DNA from: an uncultured Eubacteriales bacterium
GTDB lineage: Bacteria; Bacillota; Clostridia; Lachnospirales; Lachnospiraceae
DNA length: 64,000 nucleotides
Reading direction: 5' to 3'
Assembly: GCA_900315425.1 (NCBI GenBank)
Contig: OMZA01000007.1
Span: 48,907 to 112,906 of the forward strand
Below, piece after piece: positions 46,023 through 55,600 of this stretch (position 1 is the first letter of the stretch; each line of letters opens with the position of its first letter). The notes beneath the pieces are model-generated. The model had not been told where the DNA came from, did no database searches, and saw only the letters and a list, made by a program, of their open reading frames with translations. The position numbers and the translations under genes were made by a program.

Positions 46023-46982
46023 TTAATCTAACTGTAATGCCAATCGTTCTGAAATGTTATTAATAACATCATAAACCGTTCCATGCATAGTACATCCGGC
46101 AGCTCTTACATGACCGCCACCACCAAAATATGAAGCTATGGCACTAACATCTACTTTATTTTTTGATCTTAAACTGATTTTATATTCTAACTCATTAGTC
46201 TGATATAAGAATATTGCAACTTCAACACCCTTTGTTATTCTAAGCTGTTCAACAATACCATCCAAATCCTTGCTGGTTATATTATAGAATTCAAATTCAT
46301 CTGATTTTACTACAGAAAAAATACACTGTCCTTCGTAAAATAACACACTTTCCATAAGTGCTCTACCCATAATCTGATTCTGCACATAGGTCTTTGTGTA
46401 AAATGTATCATCAATAATGTCAGTGAATGGAATTCCTTTTTCCATAAGTTTTCCTGCAGTTGTCATTGTTCTTAAGGATGTACAGGAATATTTAAAAACT
46501 CCTGAGTCATGAATAATTCCCAAATATAAATCCGTAGCCACATCCACATTTATCTTGTCCTCATCTAAAAGGAAAAATAAAGTCTCACAGGCTGAGCTGG
46601 ATTCTGGCTCTATTATATTTGTGTCTGCAAATCCTTTATTACTTACATGATGATCAATACATAATGTCTTATCTGCGTTATTAAAATACTTAACTGCTCC
46701 ACCAATTCTTTCAAGATCACTGGCATCTAAGGTTATAAAAAGATCATAATGCTTATCTGCACTTGTATCATTTATGATTTCAGAAGCGTACTTTAAATTA
46801 TCAAATTTATCCGGAATCTCTTCCAGATAAAGATCAATTTCTTTATCTGGAAAATTATTCTTTAAATATGTATATAATCCAAGACACGAACCTACGCAAT
46901 CACCGTCTGGTCTAATGTGGCCAGCCATTCCGATTACATTTACTCCGTCTAAAAAATCTGTAATCTTACTCATTTTTGTCAC
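46023..46982 (-). CDS. nrnA: DHH-family oligoribonuclease/pAp phosphatase NrnA
   Basis: Manganese-dependent phosphodiesterase that degrades nanoRNAs and 3',5'-pAp. The DHH domain shows HIRPDGDCVGSCLGL, LDASDLERIG and the name-giving CIDHHVSN; the DHHA1 domain ends with GGGGHVRAAGC. 319 aa. The start is read as GTG at 46982 with AAGGA close upstream; the ATG three codons on has poorer spacing. It overlaps rbfA by 17 bases. Position between rbfA and truB is conserved. Confidence 0.94.
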   Translation of the reverse strand: MTKMSKITDFLDGVNVIGMAGHIRPDGDCVGSCLGLYTYLKNNFPDKEIDLYLEEIPDKFDNLKYASEIINDTSADKHYDLFITLDASDLERIGGAVKYFNNADKTLCIDHHVSNKGFADTNIIEPESSSACETLFFLLDEDKINVDVATDLYLGIIHDSGVFKYSCTSLRTMTTAGKLMEKGIPFTDIIDDTFYTKTYVQNQIMGRALMESVLFYEGQCIFSVVKSDEFEFYNITSKDLDGIVEQLRITKGVEVAIFLYQTNELEYKISLRSKNKVDVSAIASYFGGGGHVRAAGCTMHGTVYDVINNISERLALQLD

Positions 46983-47361
46983 TTTCTTCCTTGTTTACCT
47001 TTGCTGCATCTTCTTCATTTACTTTATCAATGAAATGAGACATATTTACACCATATTCAATGGATTGATCTATTATAAATCTAATCTCTGGTGTATTTCT
47101 AAGATTTACTCTTCTGGCAAGTTCTCTTCTTATATATCCCTCTGCACTATTAAGTCCTTCAAGGGTACTCTTTTGCATTTCCTCATCGCCTAATACACTA
47201 ACATATGCTTTACAGGTTTTAAGGTCTGGGGCAACTTCGCAAGTAACTACACTTGTCATAGGTGCAATTCTTGGATCTTTTATTTCATCGTGAATAATGA
47301 TACTTAATTCCTTTTGCACTTCAGAATTAATTCTTATATTCTTTACACTGTTTTTTCTCAT
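46966..47361 (-). CDS. rbfA: Ribosome-binding factor A
   Basis: KH-like 30S maturation and cold-shock factor. Typical stretches are INSEVQKELSIIIHDEIKDPRI, VTCEVAPDLKTCKAYVSVLG and RRELARRVNLRNTPEIRFIID. The C-terminal tail is Asp/Glu/Lys-rich. The frame opens at 47400, overlapping infB, but the ATG at 47361 (MRKNSVKN) has AAAGGAAGG upstream and gives 131 aa, the usual size. Confidence 0.96.
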   Translation of the reverse strand: MRKNSVKNIRINSEVQKELSIIIHDEIKDPRIAPMTSVVTCEVAPDLKTCKAYVSVLGDEEMQKSTLEGLNSAEGYIRRELARRVNLRNTPEIRFIIDQSIEYGVNMSHFIDKVNEEDAAKVNKEESDKNE

Positions 47362-47383
47362 AAGCCTTCCTTTCGAGATTTTT

Positions 47384-50125
47384 TTATCTAGGAACCTCAA
47401 CCATGATGTATGCTTCTACCTGATCTAATTCTGCAATCTCATTAAAGCCATCAAATACAAGACCACATTCGTATCCTGCTTTAACTTCCTTAACGTCATC
47501 TTTAAATCTCTTAAGAGAAGCAAGATCTCCTTCGAAGATCTGCTTTCCTTCTCTGGTAATTCTTACCTTACATCCTCTCTGGAATGATCCATCAAGAATA
47601 TATGAACCTGCAATATTTCCTACACCTGAAGCCTTGAAAATCTGTCTAATCTCAGCATGTCCAATAACCTTTTCTTCAAAGATTGGATCTAACATACCCT
47701 TCATAGCAGCTTCTACATCTGCAATCGCCTGGTAAATTACTCTGTAAAGTCTTACATCAACTTTTTCTCTATCAGCTGTTTCTTTTGCTGTATTATCAGG
47801 TCTTACATTGAAACCTATGATAATTGCATTAGATGCTGAAGCAAGGATAACGTCTGACTCGTTAATAGCACCAACACCTGAGTGAATAACCTTAACTACA
47901 ACTTCTTCGTTGGACAATTTAACAAGACTGTTCTTAACCGCTTCAACAGAACCCTGTACATCTGCCTTAACGATAATATCTAATTCTTTTAACTCACCTT
48001 CTTTAATCTGATTAAAGAGATCGTCAAGAGACATTCTCTGTTTAGCTCTTGAACCCTCAATGAGTTTTTCTTTCTCGGCTCCGATAAATGTTTCAGCAAA
48101 ATTTCTTGCTTCCTTTTCAGTATTTGTGGCAACAATAACCTCACCCGCATTAGGAACACCGTTAAGACCTTGAATCTCTACTGGTGTTGAAGGTGTTGCT
48201 TCCTTAACTCTTTCATGCTTATCGTTAATCATTGCTCTTACTTTTCCATAGAAGGAACCTGCTGCAACATTATCTCCTACATGTAAAGTTCCTTTTTGCA
48301 CTAATACAGTAGCTACAGGACCTCTACCTTTATCAAGTCTGGCTTCAATAACAAGTCCTCTTGCATTTCTATCTGGGTTAGCTTTTAATTCCATTACATC
48401 TGCCACAAGAAGAATATTCTCAAGAAGTTCATCGATACCCTGTTTTGTATGTGCAGAAACTGGTACGAAAATAGTACTTCCGCCCCAATCCTCAGCTAAG
48501 AGTTCATACTCTGCAAGTTCCTGTTTAACCTTATCAACATTCGCACTAGGCTTATCAATCTTGTTTACGGCAACGATAATTTCTACGCCTGCTGCCTTAG
48601 CATGGTTAATAGCTTCAATAGTCTGAGGCATAACGCCGTCATCTGCTGCAACTACTAAGATTGCAATATCTGTAGACTGAGCACCTCTCATACGCATAGC
48701 TGTAAATGCTTCGTGTCCCGGAGTATCAAGGAATGTAATCTGCTGATCCTCAATATTTACTGTATAAGCACCAATGTGCTGTGTAATACCACCAGCTTCT
48801 CTGTCTGTTACATGAGACTGTCTTATAGCATCAAGAAGAGATGTTTTACCATGATCTACATGACCCATTACGCATACAACAGGAGGTCTCTTCTTAAGTT
48901 TAGCATCATCTTCTTCTTCCTCTTTAAGGAGTTCTTCTATAACATCGACTTTTTCTTCTAACTCAGCAATTACATTATATTCAAGAGCAATATTCTGAGC
49001 CATTTCAAAATCAATATCCTGATTAATAGTAACTACCTGTCCTTGAAGGAATAACTTCTTAACAAGGGCTGATGGCTGAACTTTTAATTTGTCAGCAAGT
49101 TCCGTAATTGTAAGTGTTTCCGGAAGAGTAATCTCTTTAATTTCCTCTACTTCCTGTTTCTTTTCTGGTTTTACAAGAGCAGGCTTTTTAGCATTTTTAT
49201 TTTTGCCAAATTTAGCTCCCTTTAACTCATCATAATTATCCATTCTATCTCTGTCTTTTTTACGGTTTTCTTTAGCCATACGGTTTTCACGTCTGTCATT
49301 TTTACTTACAACTGATTCGTTAAGTACTGAAGATGCATTATCTCTATCTCTAGAGCCTCTATCATTTCTTCTGGAATCATTTCTATTATCTCTGTTATAT
49401 CCAGAATTCTTATTGTCGTTATTTCTATTATCTCTGCCTTCTTTGTTAAAGCCACCACGATTATCATTGTTTCTGCCATCTCTGTTGAATCCACCACGAT
49501 TATCATTGTTTCTGCCATCTCTGTTGAATCCACCAGATTTATCGTTATTTCTGTTATCTCTGTTAAATCCACCGCGGTTATCATTATTTCTGTTATCTCT
49601 ATTAAATCCGCCACGGTTATCGTTATTTCTGTTATCTCTGTTAAATCCACCGCGGTTGCCGTTATTTCTGTTATCTCTACCGTCTCTGTTAAATCCACCG
49701 CGATTGTTATCTCTATTATCTCTGTTATCTCTGTTCTGACCGCCTCTGTTTCTGTTATCACGGTTGCGGTTATCTCTACTATCTTTTGAACCACTATTCT
49801 GTGGATTGTATACCTGTGTTATATGAGATTTCTTCTTTTCAAAAGACTGCTCTCTGTTACCACCTTTATTTTGATTAGCTGGTTTTTCAGTATTTTTATC
49901 CTTTTTAGGTTCCTCTACAGTATTCTGCTTTGGTGCCTCATTTTTTACAACTTCTTTTTTAGGTTCATTCTTGCTGGTTGCCTTTTTAATTACGTCAATT
50001 GCATCTTCGCTGACATTGCTCATGTGGCTTTTAACCTCAAAACCATGCTCATTAAGAATCTGCTTGACTACTTTATTATCCATACCTAGCTGTTTAGCTA
50101 GTTCATATACTCTGATATTTCCCAT
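47384..50125 (-). CDS. infB: Translation initiation factor IF-2 with Arg/Asn/Gly repeat region
   Basis: GTPase that brings fMet-tRNA to the 30S subunit. An IF2 N-terminal module (1-50) is followed by a long disordered linker (about 55-330) that contains an Asn/Arg/Asp/Gly repeat (116-255) with five tandem copies of [13 protein letters not shown]-like units at 159-223. A second IF2_N module (about 335-385) precedes the G domain: G1 GHVDHGKTS at 421-429, DTPGHEAF (G3), NKIDK (G4). Domains II, III and IV follow to [21 protein letters not shown]. 913 aa. ATG start with AAGGAGG. Confidence 0.98.
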   Translation of the reverse strand: MGNIRVYELAKQLGMDNKVVKQILNEHGFEVKSHMSNVSEDAIDVIKKATSKNEPKKEVVKNEAPKQNTVEEPKKDKNTEKPANQNKGGNREQSFEKKKSHITQVYNPQNSGSKDSRDNRNRDNRNRGGQNRDNRDNRDNNRGGFNRDGRDNRNNGNRGGFNRDNRNNDNRGGFNRDNRNNDNRGGFNRDNRNNDKSGGFNRDGRNNDNRGGFNRDGRNNDNRGGFNKEGRDNRNNDNKNSGYNRDNRNDSRRNDRGSRDRDNASSVLNESVVSKNDRRENRMAKENRKKDRDRMDNYDELKGAKFGKNKNAKKPALVKPEKKQEVEEIKEITLPETLTITELADKLKVQPSALVKKLFLQGQVVTINQDIDFEMAQNIALEYNVIAELEEKVDVIEELLKEEEEDDAKLKKRPPVVCVMGHVDHGKTSLLDAIRQSHVTDREAGGITQHIGAYTVNIEDQQITFLDTPGHEAFTAMRMRGAQSTDIAILVVAADDGVMPQTIEAINHAKAAGVEIIVAVNKIDKPSANVDKVKQELAEYELLAEDWGGSTIFVPVSAHTKQGIDELLENILLVADVMELKANPDRNARGLVIEARLDKGRGPVATVLVQKGTLHVGDNVAAGSFYGKVRAMINDKHERVKEATPSTPVEIQGLNGVPNAGEVIVATNTEKEARNFAETFIGAEKEKLIEGSRAKQRMSLDDLFNQIKEGELKELDIIVKADVQGSVEAVKNSLVKLSNEEVVVKVIHSGVGAINESDVILASASNAIIIGFNVRPDNTAKETADREKVDVRLYRVIYQAIADVEAAMKGMLDPIFEEKVIGHAEIRQIFKASGVGNIAGSYILDGSFQRGCKVRITREGKQIFEGDLASLKRFKDDVKEVKAGYECGLVFDGFNEIAELDQVEAYIMVEVPR
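49457..49651 (-). repeat. 39-bp tandem repeat inside infB (5 units)
   Basis: Five in-frame 39-base units encode [13 protein letters not shown] or close variants (Gly for Asn at the eighth place, KS for the last NR). Two neighbouring units are nearly identical at DNA level. Degenerate half-units continue on both sides, to about 49360 and 49780. Confidence 0.9.
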
Positions 50126-50126
50126 A

Positions 50127-50432
50127 CTATTCCTCCTTCAGTTTAGTAATACTCTTAGAAAATCCTTCATCTTCAACAGAAATGGAGGCTCTATGCATCT
50201 TACCGATGGCTCTTCCCAAGGTCTCCTTGTTACCATAAAACATGATTGGTACTTTATAATAATTGCACATATCTGTGAAATTCTTTTTTGTATTGTCTGA
50301 TGAATCTTCTGCCACCACTACCAAATACGATCTATTACTTTTAACACTTTTCTCAACAGAAAATTCACCACTTTTTACTTTGCCTGCTTTTGTAGCTAAG
50401 CCTAGCATTGATAAAACCCTGTCCACGGACAT
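50127..50432 (-). CDS. ylxQ: L7Ae-family ribosomal/RNA-binding protein YlxQ
   Basis: Small RNA-binding protein of the L7Ae/L30e/YlxQ family, which binds kink-turn RNA; cellular role not well defined. [17 protein letters not shown] and [21 protein letters not shown] match the family. 101 aa. ATG start with GGAGG, one base after infB begins its own Shine-Dalgarno region; conserved place between rnpM and infB. Confidence 0.92.
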   Translation of the reverse strand: MSVDRVLSMLGLATKAGKVKSGEFSVEKSVKSNRSYLVVVAEDSSDNTKKNFTDMCNYYKVPIMFYGNKETLGRAIGKMHRASISVEDEGFSKSITKLKEE

Positions 50433-50456
50433 TTGATTCCTCCTACCTGTTTATCT

Positions 50457-50714
50457 TTAGAACTGTTCCTTTAAAGAATTGTATATTTCTTTATCAATTG
50501 TCATTTTAAATGACCTTTCCAGTCCATGATTACGGATACTTTTTTCAAGGCATTCAGGATTATTGCAAATGTATGCACCTCGTCCATTCTGCTTTCCAGT
50601 AGTATCTATTACAAACTCATTTTCAGGAGTTTTAACTATCCTGATAAGTTCCTTCTTTGGCTTGGATTCACCACAGCCTACGCATCTGCGCATAGGTATC
50701 TTTTTCTCTGCCAA
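50457..50714 (-). CDS. rnpM: YlxR family protein (RNase P modulator RnpM)
   Basis: Small basic protein of the DUF448/YlxR family, reported in Bacillus to bind RNase P RNA and modulate its activity. IPMRRCVGCGESKPKKELIRIV, the GRGAYICNNPECLEKS stretch and a KK-rich middle are diagnostic; four Cys could bind a metal. 85 aa. The start is TTG at 50714 preceded by AGGTG. Between nusA and ylxQ as expected. Confidence 0.94.
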   Translation of the reverse strand: MAEKKIPMRRCVGCGESKPKKELIRIVKTPENEFVIDTTGKQNGRGAYICNNPECLEKSIRNHGLERSFKMTIDKEIYNSLKEQF

Positions 50715-50729
50715 ATCTTTTCACCTGCT

Positions 50730-51893
50730 TTACTGCTCATCATCAAAAACATCATCAGATGCTTCTGTCTCGACTTCATCCGTGCTTTCTGAGATTTCAA
50801 GGATGTCTTCTTCATTTACATCCTGACCTTCTTTTTCAGCTTTTTCTAATTCATTTTGCTGACTCTCACTCTTGATATCAATTTTAAAACCTGTAAGTTT
50901 AGCTGCAAGTCTTGCATTTATACCTGATTTACCAATTGCAAGAGACAACTGATAATCAGGAACAACAACTCTTGCCATCTTTGCTTCATCATCAGCAATA
51001 ATAGAAACAACCTTTGCCGGACTTAACGCATTCTCTACATATAAAGCTGCATTTTCATTCCAAGGAACTATATCAATTTTTTCACCTTTAAGTTCGTTAA
51101 CAATAGCATTTACTCTGGCACCGTTAACACCTACACAAGCTCCAACCGGATCTACATGTGGGTCATTGGATTTTACTGTAATTTTACTTCTAACACCGGC
51201 TTCTCTGGCTACGTTAACAACTTCTACTACTCCGTCTTTTACTTCAGCAACTTCAGACTCAAACAACTTCTTAACTAACTCAGGACGTGATCTTGATACA
51301 ACGATGTTTGGTCCACGATTTGTATCATCTACTTTTGTAACATAAAGTTTAATTCTAGCTGTTGGTGTAAATACCTCTGTCTTAACCTGCTCAGATTTTG
51401 GAAGAATAGCATCTACTTTTCCAAGGTTAATATTAATGTTCTTGTCACCGATTCTCTGAACGATACCTGTAACAACTTCACCCTTCTTTGCCTGGTACTC
51501 ATTAAATACTACTTTTCTTTCTTCTTCTCTAATCTTTTGAACAATAACGCCCTTTGCATTCTGTGTTGCAATTCTACCAAATTTGCTTTGATCTACCTTT
51601 ACATCAACTGTCTCGCCAATCTGAACATCCGGATTGATTTCTTTAGCTGCATCAAGAGCTATCTGTGTAGTTGGATCTTCAATATCCTCTTCAATCTCAA
51701 CTACTTCTTTTTTGGCAACTATAGAAAAGTCACCTGTTTCTCTGTCAACTGTTGCAATCACATTATCAGCTTTTCCATAGTTGTTCTTGTAAGCCTGAAC
51801 TAAAGAATTCTCAATTGCCTCAAAAATAACTTCTTTGTTAATTTCCTTGTCTTTTTCAAGAGCATCTAATGCCTTAATTAATTCGCTATTCAT
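50730..51893 (-). CDS. nusA: Transcription termination/antitermination factor NusA
   Basis: RNA-polymerase-binding factor that promotes pausing and hairpin termination. The N-terminal domain (1-130) starts MNSELIKALDALEKDKEI; an S1 domain (about 135-200; GEVVTGIVQRIGDKNININLG) and two KH domains (about 205-345) follow, with RSRPELVKKLFESEV, GACVGVNGARVNAI and LAIGKSGINARLAAKLTG. The C-terminal 40 residues are acidic; the repeats seen in proteobacterial NusA are absent, as usual in Firmicutes. 387 aa. ATG start with AAGGAG. Confidence 0.98.
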   Translation of the reverse strand: MNSELIKALDALEKDKEINKEVIFEAIENSLVQAYKNNYGKADNVIATVDRETGDFSIVAKKEVVEIEEDIEDPTTQIALDAAKEINPDVQIGETVDVKVDQSKFGRIATQNAKGVIVQKIREEERKVVFNEYQAKKGEVVTGIVQRIGDKNININLGKVDAILPKSEQVKTEVFTPTARIKLYVTKVDDTNRGPNIVVSRSRPELVKKLFESEVAEVKDGVVEVVNVAREAGVRSKITVKSNDPHVDPVGACVGVNGARVNAIVNELKGEKIDIVPWNENAALYVENALSPAKVVSIIADDEAKMARVVVPDYQLSLAIGKSGINARLAAKLTGFKIDIKSESQQNELEKAEKEGQDVNEEDILEISESTDEVETEASDDVFDDEQ

Positions 51894-51912
51894 TTGTACA
51901 TCTCCTTCTTAA

Positions 51913-52377
51913 TTAAAAATCTATAGCTAAACGGATTATCGCAATGTTCTTTTTTTCAAATGTAATATCATTACCGTTTTCTTCAATTGTTACTGTTTCA
52001 TCATCATAACTCTTAAGGATTCCCTGGAATTCCTTAACTTTATCCATAGCTTTATAAAGTTTAATTTCTATTTCTTCGCCAAGAGCTCTTTGATAATCTT
52101 TTTCTTTCTTAAGAGGTCTTCCTAAGCCTGGAGAACTAACTTCAAGTATATATGCTTCTTCAATATAATCCTCTTCATCAAGCTTATCACTTAACGCCCT
52201 GCTTATAAGCTCGCAATCGTCAATATTGATTCCACCTGGTTTATCAATATAAACTCTTAAATAGTAATTACCCCCTTCTTTCACAAACTCTGTGTCCACC
52301 AATTCAAAATTATTCTCCTGAATAAATGGTGTAACAAGGGCTTCTGTCCTGGTTACATAATCTTCTTTTTTTGACAT
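51913..52377 (-). CDS. rimP: Ribosome maturation factor RimP
   Basis: Acts early in 30S subunit assembly. Two-domain protein with the N-terminal NNFELVDTEFVKEGGNYYLRVYIDKPGGI and the typical DCELISRALSDKLDEED, EVSSPGLGRPLKKEKDY, plus a C-terminal SH3-like domain. 154 aa. ATG start with AGGAGG. First gene of the nusA-infB operon, behind the tRNA-Glu terminator; I see no strong promoter in the 40 bases between. Confidence 0.96.
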   Translation of the reverse strand: MSKKEDYVTRTEALVTPFIQENNFELVDTEFVKEGGNYYLRVYIDKPGGINIDDCELISRALSDKLDEEDYIEEAYILEVSSPGLGRPLKKEKDYQRALGEEIEIKLYKAMDKVKEFQGILKSYDDETVTIEENGNDITFEKKNIAIIRLAIDF

Positions 52378-52417
52378 ACAACCTCCTGATTAAGCATATA
52401 GCTATTGTTTTATCAAA

Positions 52418-52449
52418 TAAAAAGAGTGAACATTAATGTCCACTCTTTT
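52418..52449 (-). terminator. Terminator after tRNA-Glu
   Basis: Hairpin AAGAGTG.ACAT with ATGT.CACTCTT followed on the minus strand by TTTTTATTTG, 16 bases beyond the tRNA 3' end. Confidence 0.8.
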
Positions 52450-52464
52450 CAGCAAATATTAAAG

Positions 52465-52536
52465 CAGCTCGTAGGAGAATCGAACTCCTGACTCCGCCGT
52501 GAGAGGGCGGCGTCTTAACCACTTGACCAACGAGCC
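52465..52536 (-). tRNA. tRNA-Glu, anticodon CUC
   Basis: Complete 72-base cloverleaf read from the minus strand. Acceptor arms GGCTCGT and ACGAGCT pair (first pair G-U), discriminator base G. The anticodon stem CCGCC/GGCGG encloses the loop CTCTCAC, giving anticodon CTC (reads GAG). The T arm has GTTCGATTC between AGGA and TCCT. No CCA is encoded, so it must be added after transcription. Confidence 0.96.
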
Positions 52537-52553
52537 ATAATTAGTACTTACAT

Positions 52554-52582
52554 AGTCTACATTAGAACATAGATTTTTGCAA
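52554..52582 (-). promoter_or_regulatory. Predicted promoter of tRNA-Glu
   Basis: The minus strand reads TTGCAA, 17 bases, TAGACT, ending about 18 bases before the mature tRNA. The remaining bases up to polC hold an A/T run that may end the polC transcript. Confidence 0.55.
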
Positions 52583-52622
52583 GTACTTTTTTGTTTTTTT
52601 TAAAAAACAGATTCCTTGATTA

Positions 52623-55600
52623 TCATAGGTTTGCAAAATCAAAAATAGATATCTGATTTGACTCCGGTATATCCCCTAGCATTCCATAGCTATCCATAAT
52701 ATCACACACTGTCTTGGATACTTTGGCTCTGTTTCTAAAATCTTCCTTAGACAAGAAAGCTCCGTCAATAGCTGCGTCCACAACTCCTTCAGCCGCCTTA
52801 TCTCCCATACCACCAATAGCACTAAGTGCCGGCATAAGTCTTTTATTATCTACGATTTGGAATTTCTTTGCTGCCACCTTATAAATATCCACCGGTGCAA
52901 ATTCAAATCCTCTTGCATACATTTCCTGAGTTATTTTTAAATCTTTTAGTATATCTTCTTCGGTTTTACTTATAGTTCCATTTTCCTTTTTTCTTTTAAA
53001 TTCCCCTAAGTAAAAATCTAACTTTGCCTTTCCCTGACACATGTATTCATAGTCAAACCCTTTAGCTCTGATACTAAAATATGCGGCATAATAAGCTAAT
53101 GGATAAAATACTTTAAAGTATGCAATTCTATAAGCCATCATAACGTAAGCTGCAGCATGGGCTTTTGGAAACATATACTTAATCTTTAAGCAGGACTCTA
53201 TATACCAGTCCGGAACATCATGAGCCTTCATTTCCTCTATCCAGTTTGGTTTTAGTCCCTTACCTTTTCTTACAGATTCCATTATGGTAAATGATTCCTC
53301 TGAATCCAATCCCTTACTTATAAGGTATATCATAATATCATCACGGGTACATATAGCTGTAGAAATAGTACAGTCTCCTCTTTTAATATAGTACTGCGCA
53401 TTATTAAGCCACACATCTGTACCATGGGATAGTCCTGATATTCGGATTAAATCCGAAAAGGTCTGTGGTCTTGTGTCCATAAGCATCTGAATAACAAAGT
53501 CCGTACCAAACTCTGGAATTCCCAATGATCCTAACTGACATCCCCCAATATCTTCCGGTGTTATGCCTAATGCATCTGTGCTGGCAAATAATGACATAAC
53601 CTCTTTATTATCAAGAGGAATCTCTTTGGCATCTACCCCTGTTAAATCCTCTAACATTCTAATCATTGTTGGATCGTCATGTCCGAGAATATCAAGTTTT
53701 AAAAGATTGTGATCAATAGAGTGATAATCAAAGTGGGTAGTAATTGTCTTTGTGTTAACATCATTTGCAGGTCTTTGTATTGGAGTAAATTGATTAATAT
53801 CATATCCTCTAGGCAATACAATAATTCCTCCCGGATGCTGTCCGGTAGTTCTTCTGATTCCCGTACAACCCTGAGCAATTCTGGTTATTTCACATCTTCT
53901 CTTTGTTATTTCCCTACTTTCGTAATATTTTCTAACAAATCCTTCTGCAATTTTATCGGCAACTGTTCCAATAGTTCCTGCTCTAAAGGTCTGTCCGGCA
54001 CCAAAAATAACTTCTGTATAACTATGTGCTTTACTTTGATAATCTCCAGAGAAATTAAGATCGATATCCGGCTCTTTATTTCCCTTGAATCCTAAGAAGG
54101 TTTCAAATGGAATATCAAATCCCGCTTTAATTAAATCTTCTCCACAATTAGGACATTTTCTATCCGGCATATCACATCCGGAGCCACCACCATATTTTTT
54201 AACTTCTTCAGAGTCAAAATCATTAAAATGACATTTTGGACAATAATAATGTGGTGGTAACGGATTAACCTCTGTAATTCCTGCCATGGTTGCCACAAAG
54301 GATGATCCTACGGAACCTCTTGATCCAACTAAATATCCATCCTCATTAGATTTCCACACCAGTTTCTGGGCAATTATATACATAACCGCAAAACCATTGG
54401 AAATAATGGAATTCAATTCTCTTTCCAATCTTTCCGTGACAATTTCCGGTAGGTTTTCTCCATACATCCCATGGGCTGTGTTATAGCATATATCTCTAAG
54501 TATCTTATCTGAATTCTCAATTACCGGAGGACATTTATCCGGGCACACCGGGAACATATTCTCCACCATATCTGCTATCTTATTGGTATTGGTAACAACC
54601 ACCTCATAGGCCTTGTCACTGCCAAGGTATTTGAACTCCTCCAACATTTCATTAGTGGTTCTAAAATACAGTGGCTGGTCTGTTACACCTCTGTAGCTCT
54701 TATTACTGTCTAAAATTATTTTTCTATAAATAATATCCTGTGGATCTAAAAAGTGCACATCCCCTGTAGCCACTACAAGTTTGTCAAAATTCTCTCCCAG
54801 CTTAACAATTTTTTTATTTATATCAATAATGTCCTGTTGCGATTTAATGGCATATTTATCACTTTCTATCATAAATTCATTATTAGCCACTGGCTGTATC
54901 TCAAGAAAATCATAAAATTCCACTAATCTGGCAACAACCTTTTCACTTTTAGCTCCACTAAGTGCTTCGTAAAGTTCACCATTGCAACAACCTGATCCAA
55001 TTACTAATCCTTCTTTATGTGCAAGATACATACTTTTGGAAATTCTTGGAACTCTGTTAAAGTACTTAATATGAGACTCTGAGATTAATCTGTATAAATT
55101 TACCCTTCCAGTTTCATTCAAGGCAATAATGGTTGCATGATGTGTAGGCATCTTTTTTATCCTATCATCTGATGAATTGTCCATCATGGAATTCAGTTCA
55201 TCAAGATTGGTAATCCCTGCATTCTTCAACCTGTCTATTAACTTAACAAATATCTCTGCTGTACAGCCTGCATCATCTACAGCTCTATGGTGACTTTCCA
55301 GAGAAACATTTAATTCCTTTGCTACCGTATCCAATTTATATCTGTTTAGATGCGGCAACATAATTCTGGCCATACTAACAGTATCTACAATAGTATATTC
55401 ATTATATATTCCCAGTTTTTCACTTTTATTTATAATAAATGACATATCGAAATCAGCATTGTGAGCCACCATTATACAATCCTTGCAAAACTCTAAAAAC
55501 TGTGGAAGAATTACATCTATAGTCGGATATGACTCTACCATTTTATCGTTAATATGAGTCAATTCTTCAATCTTTGCAGGAATAGGCTCCTTAGGATTAA

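Noticed and set aside
49457-49651. Possible CRISPR array because of regular 39-base repeats
   Set aside because: Repeats are contiguous, in frame and without unique spacers; they code for part of IF2.
49413-49739. Plus-strand open frame of 108 codons with a repetitive Leu/Ser/Pro protein
   Set aside because: It is the complement of the infB tandem repeat; repeats keep any frame open. No ribosome binding site and no family resemblance.
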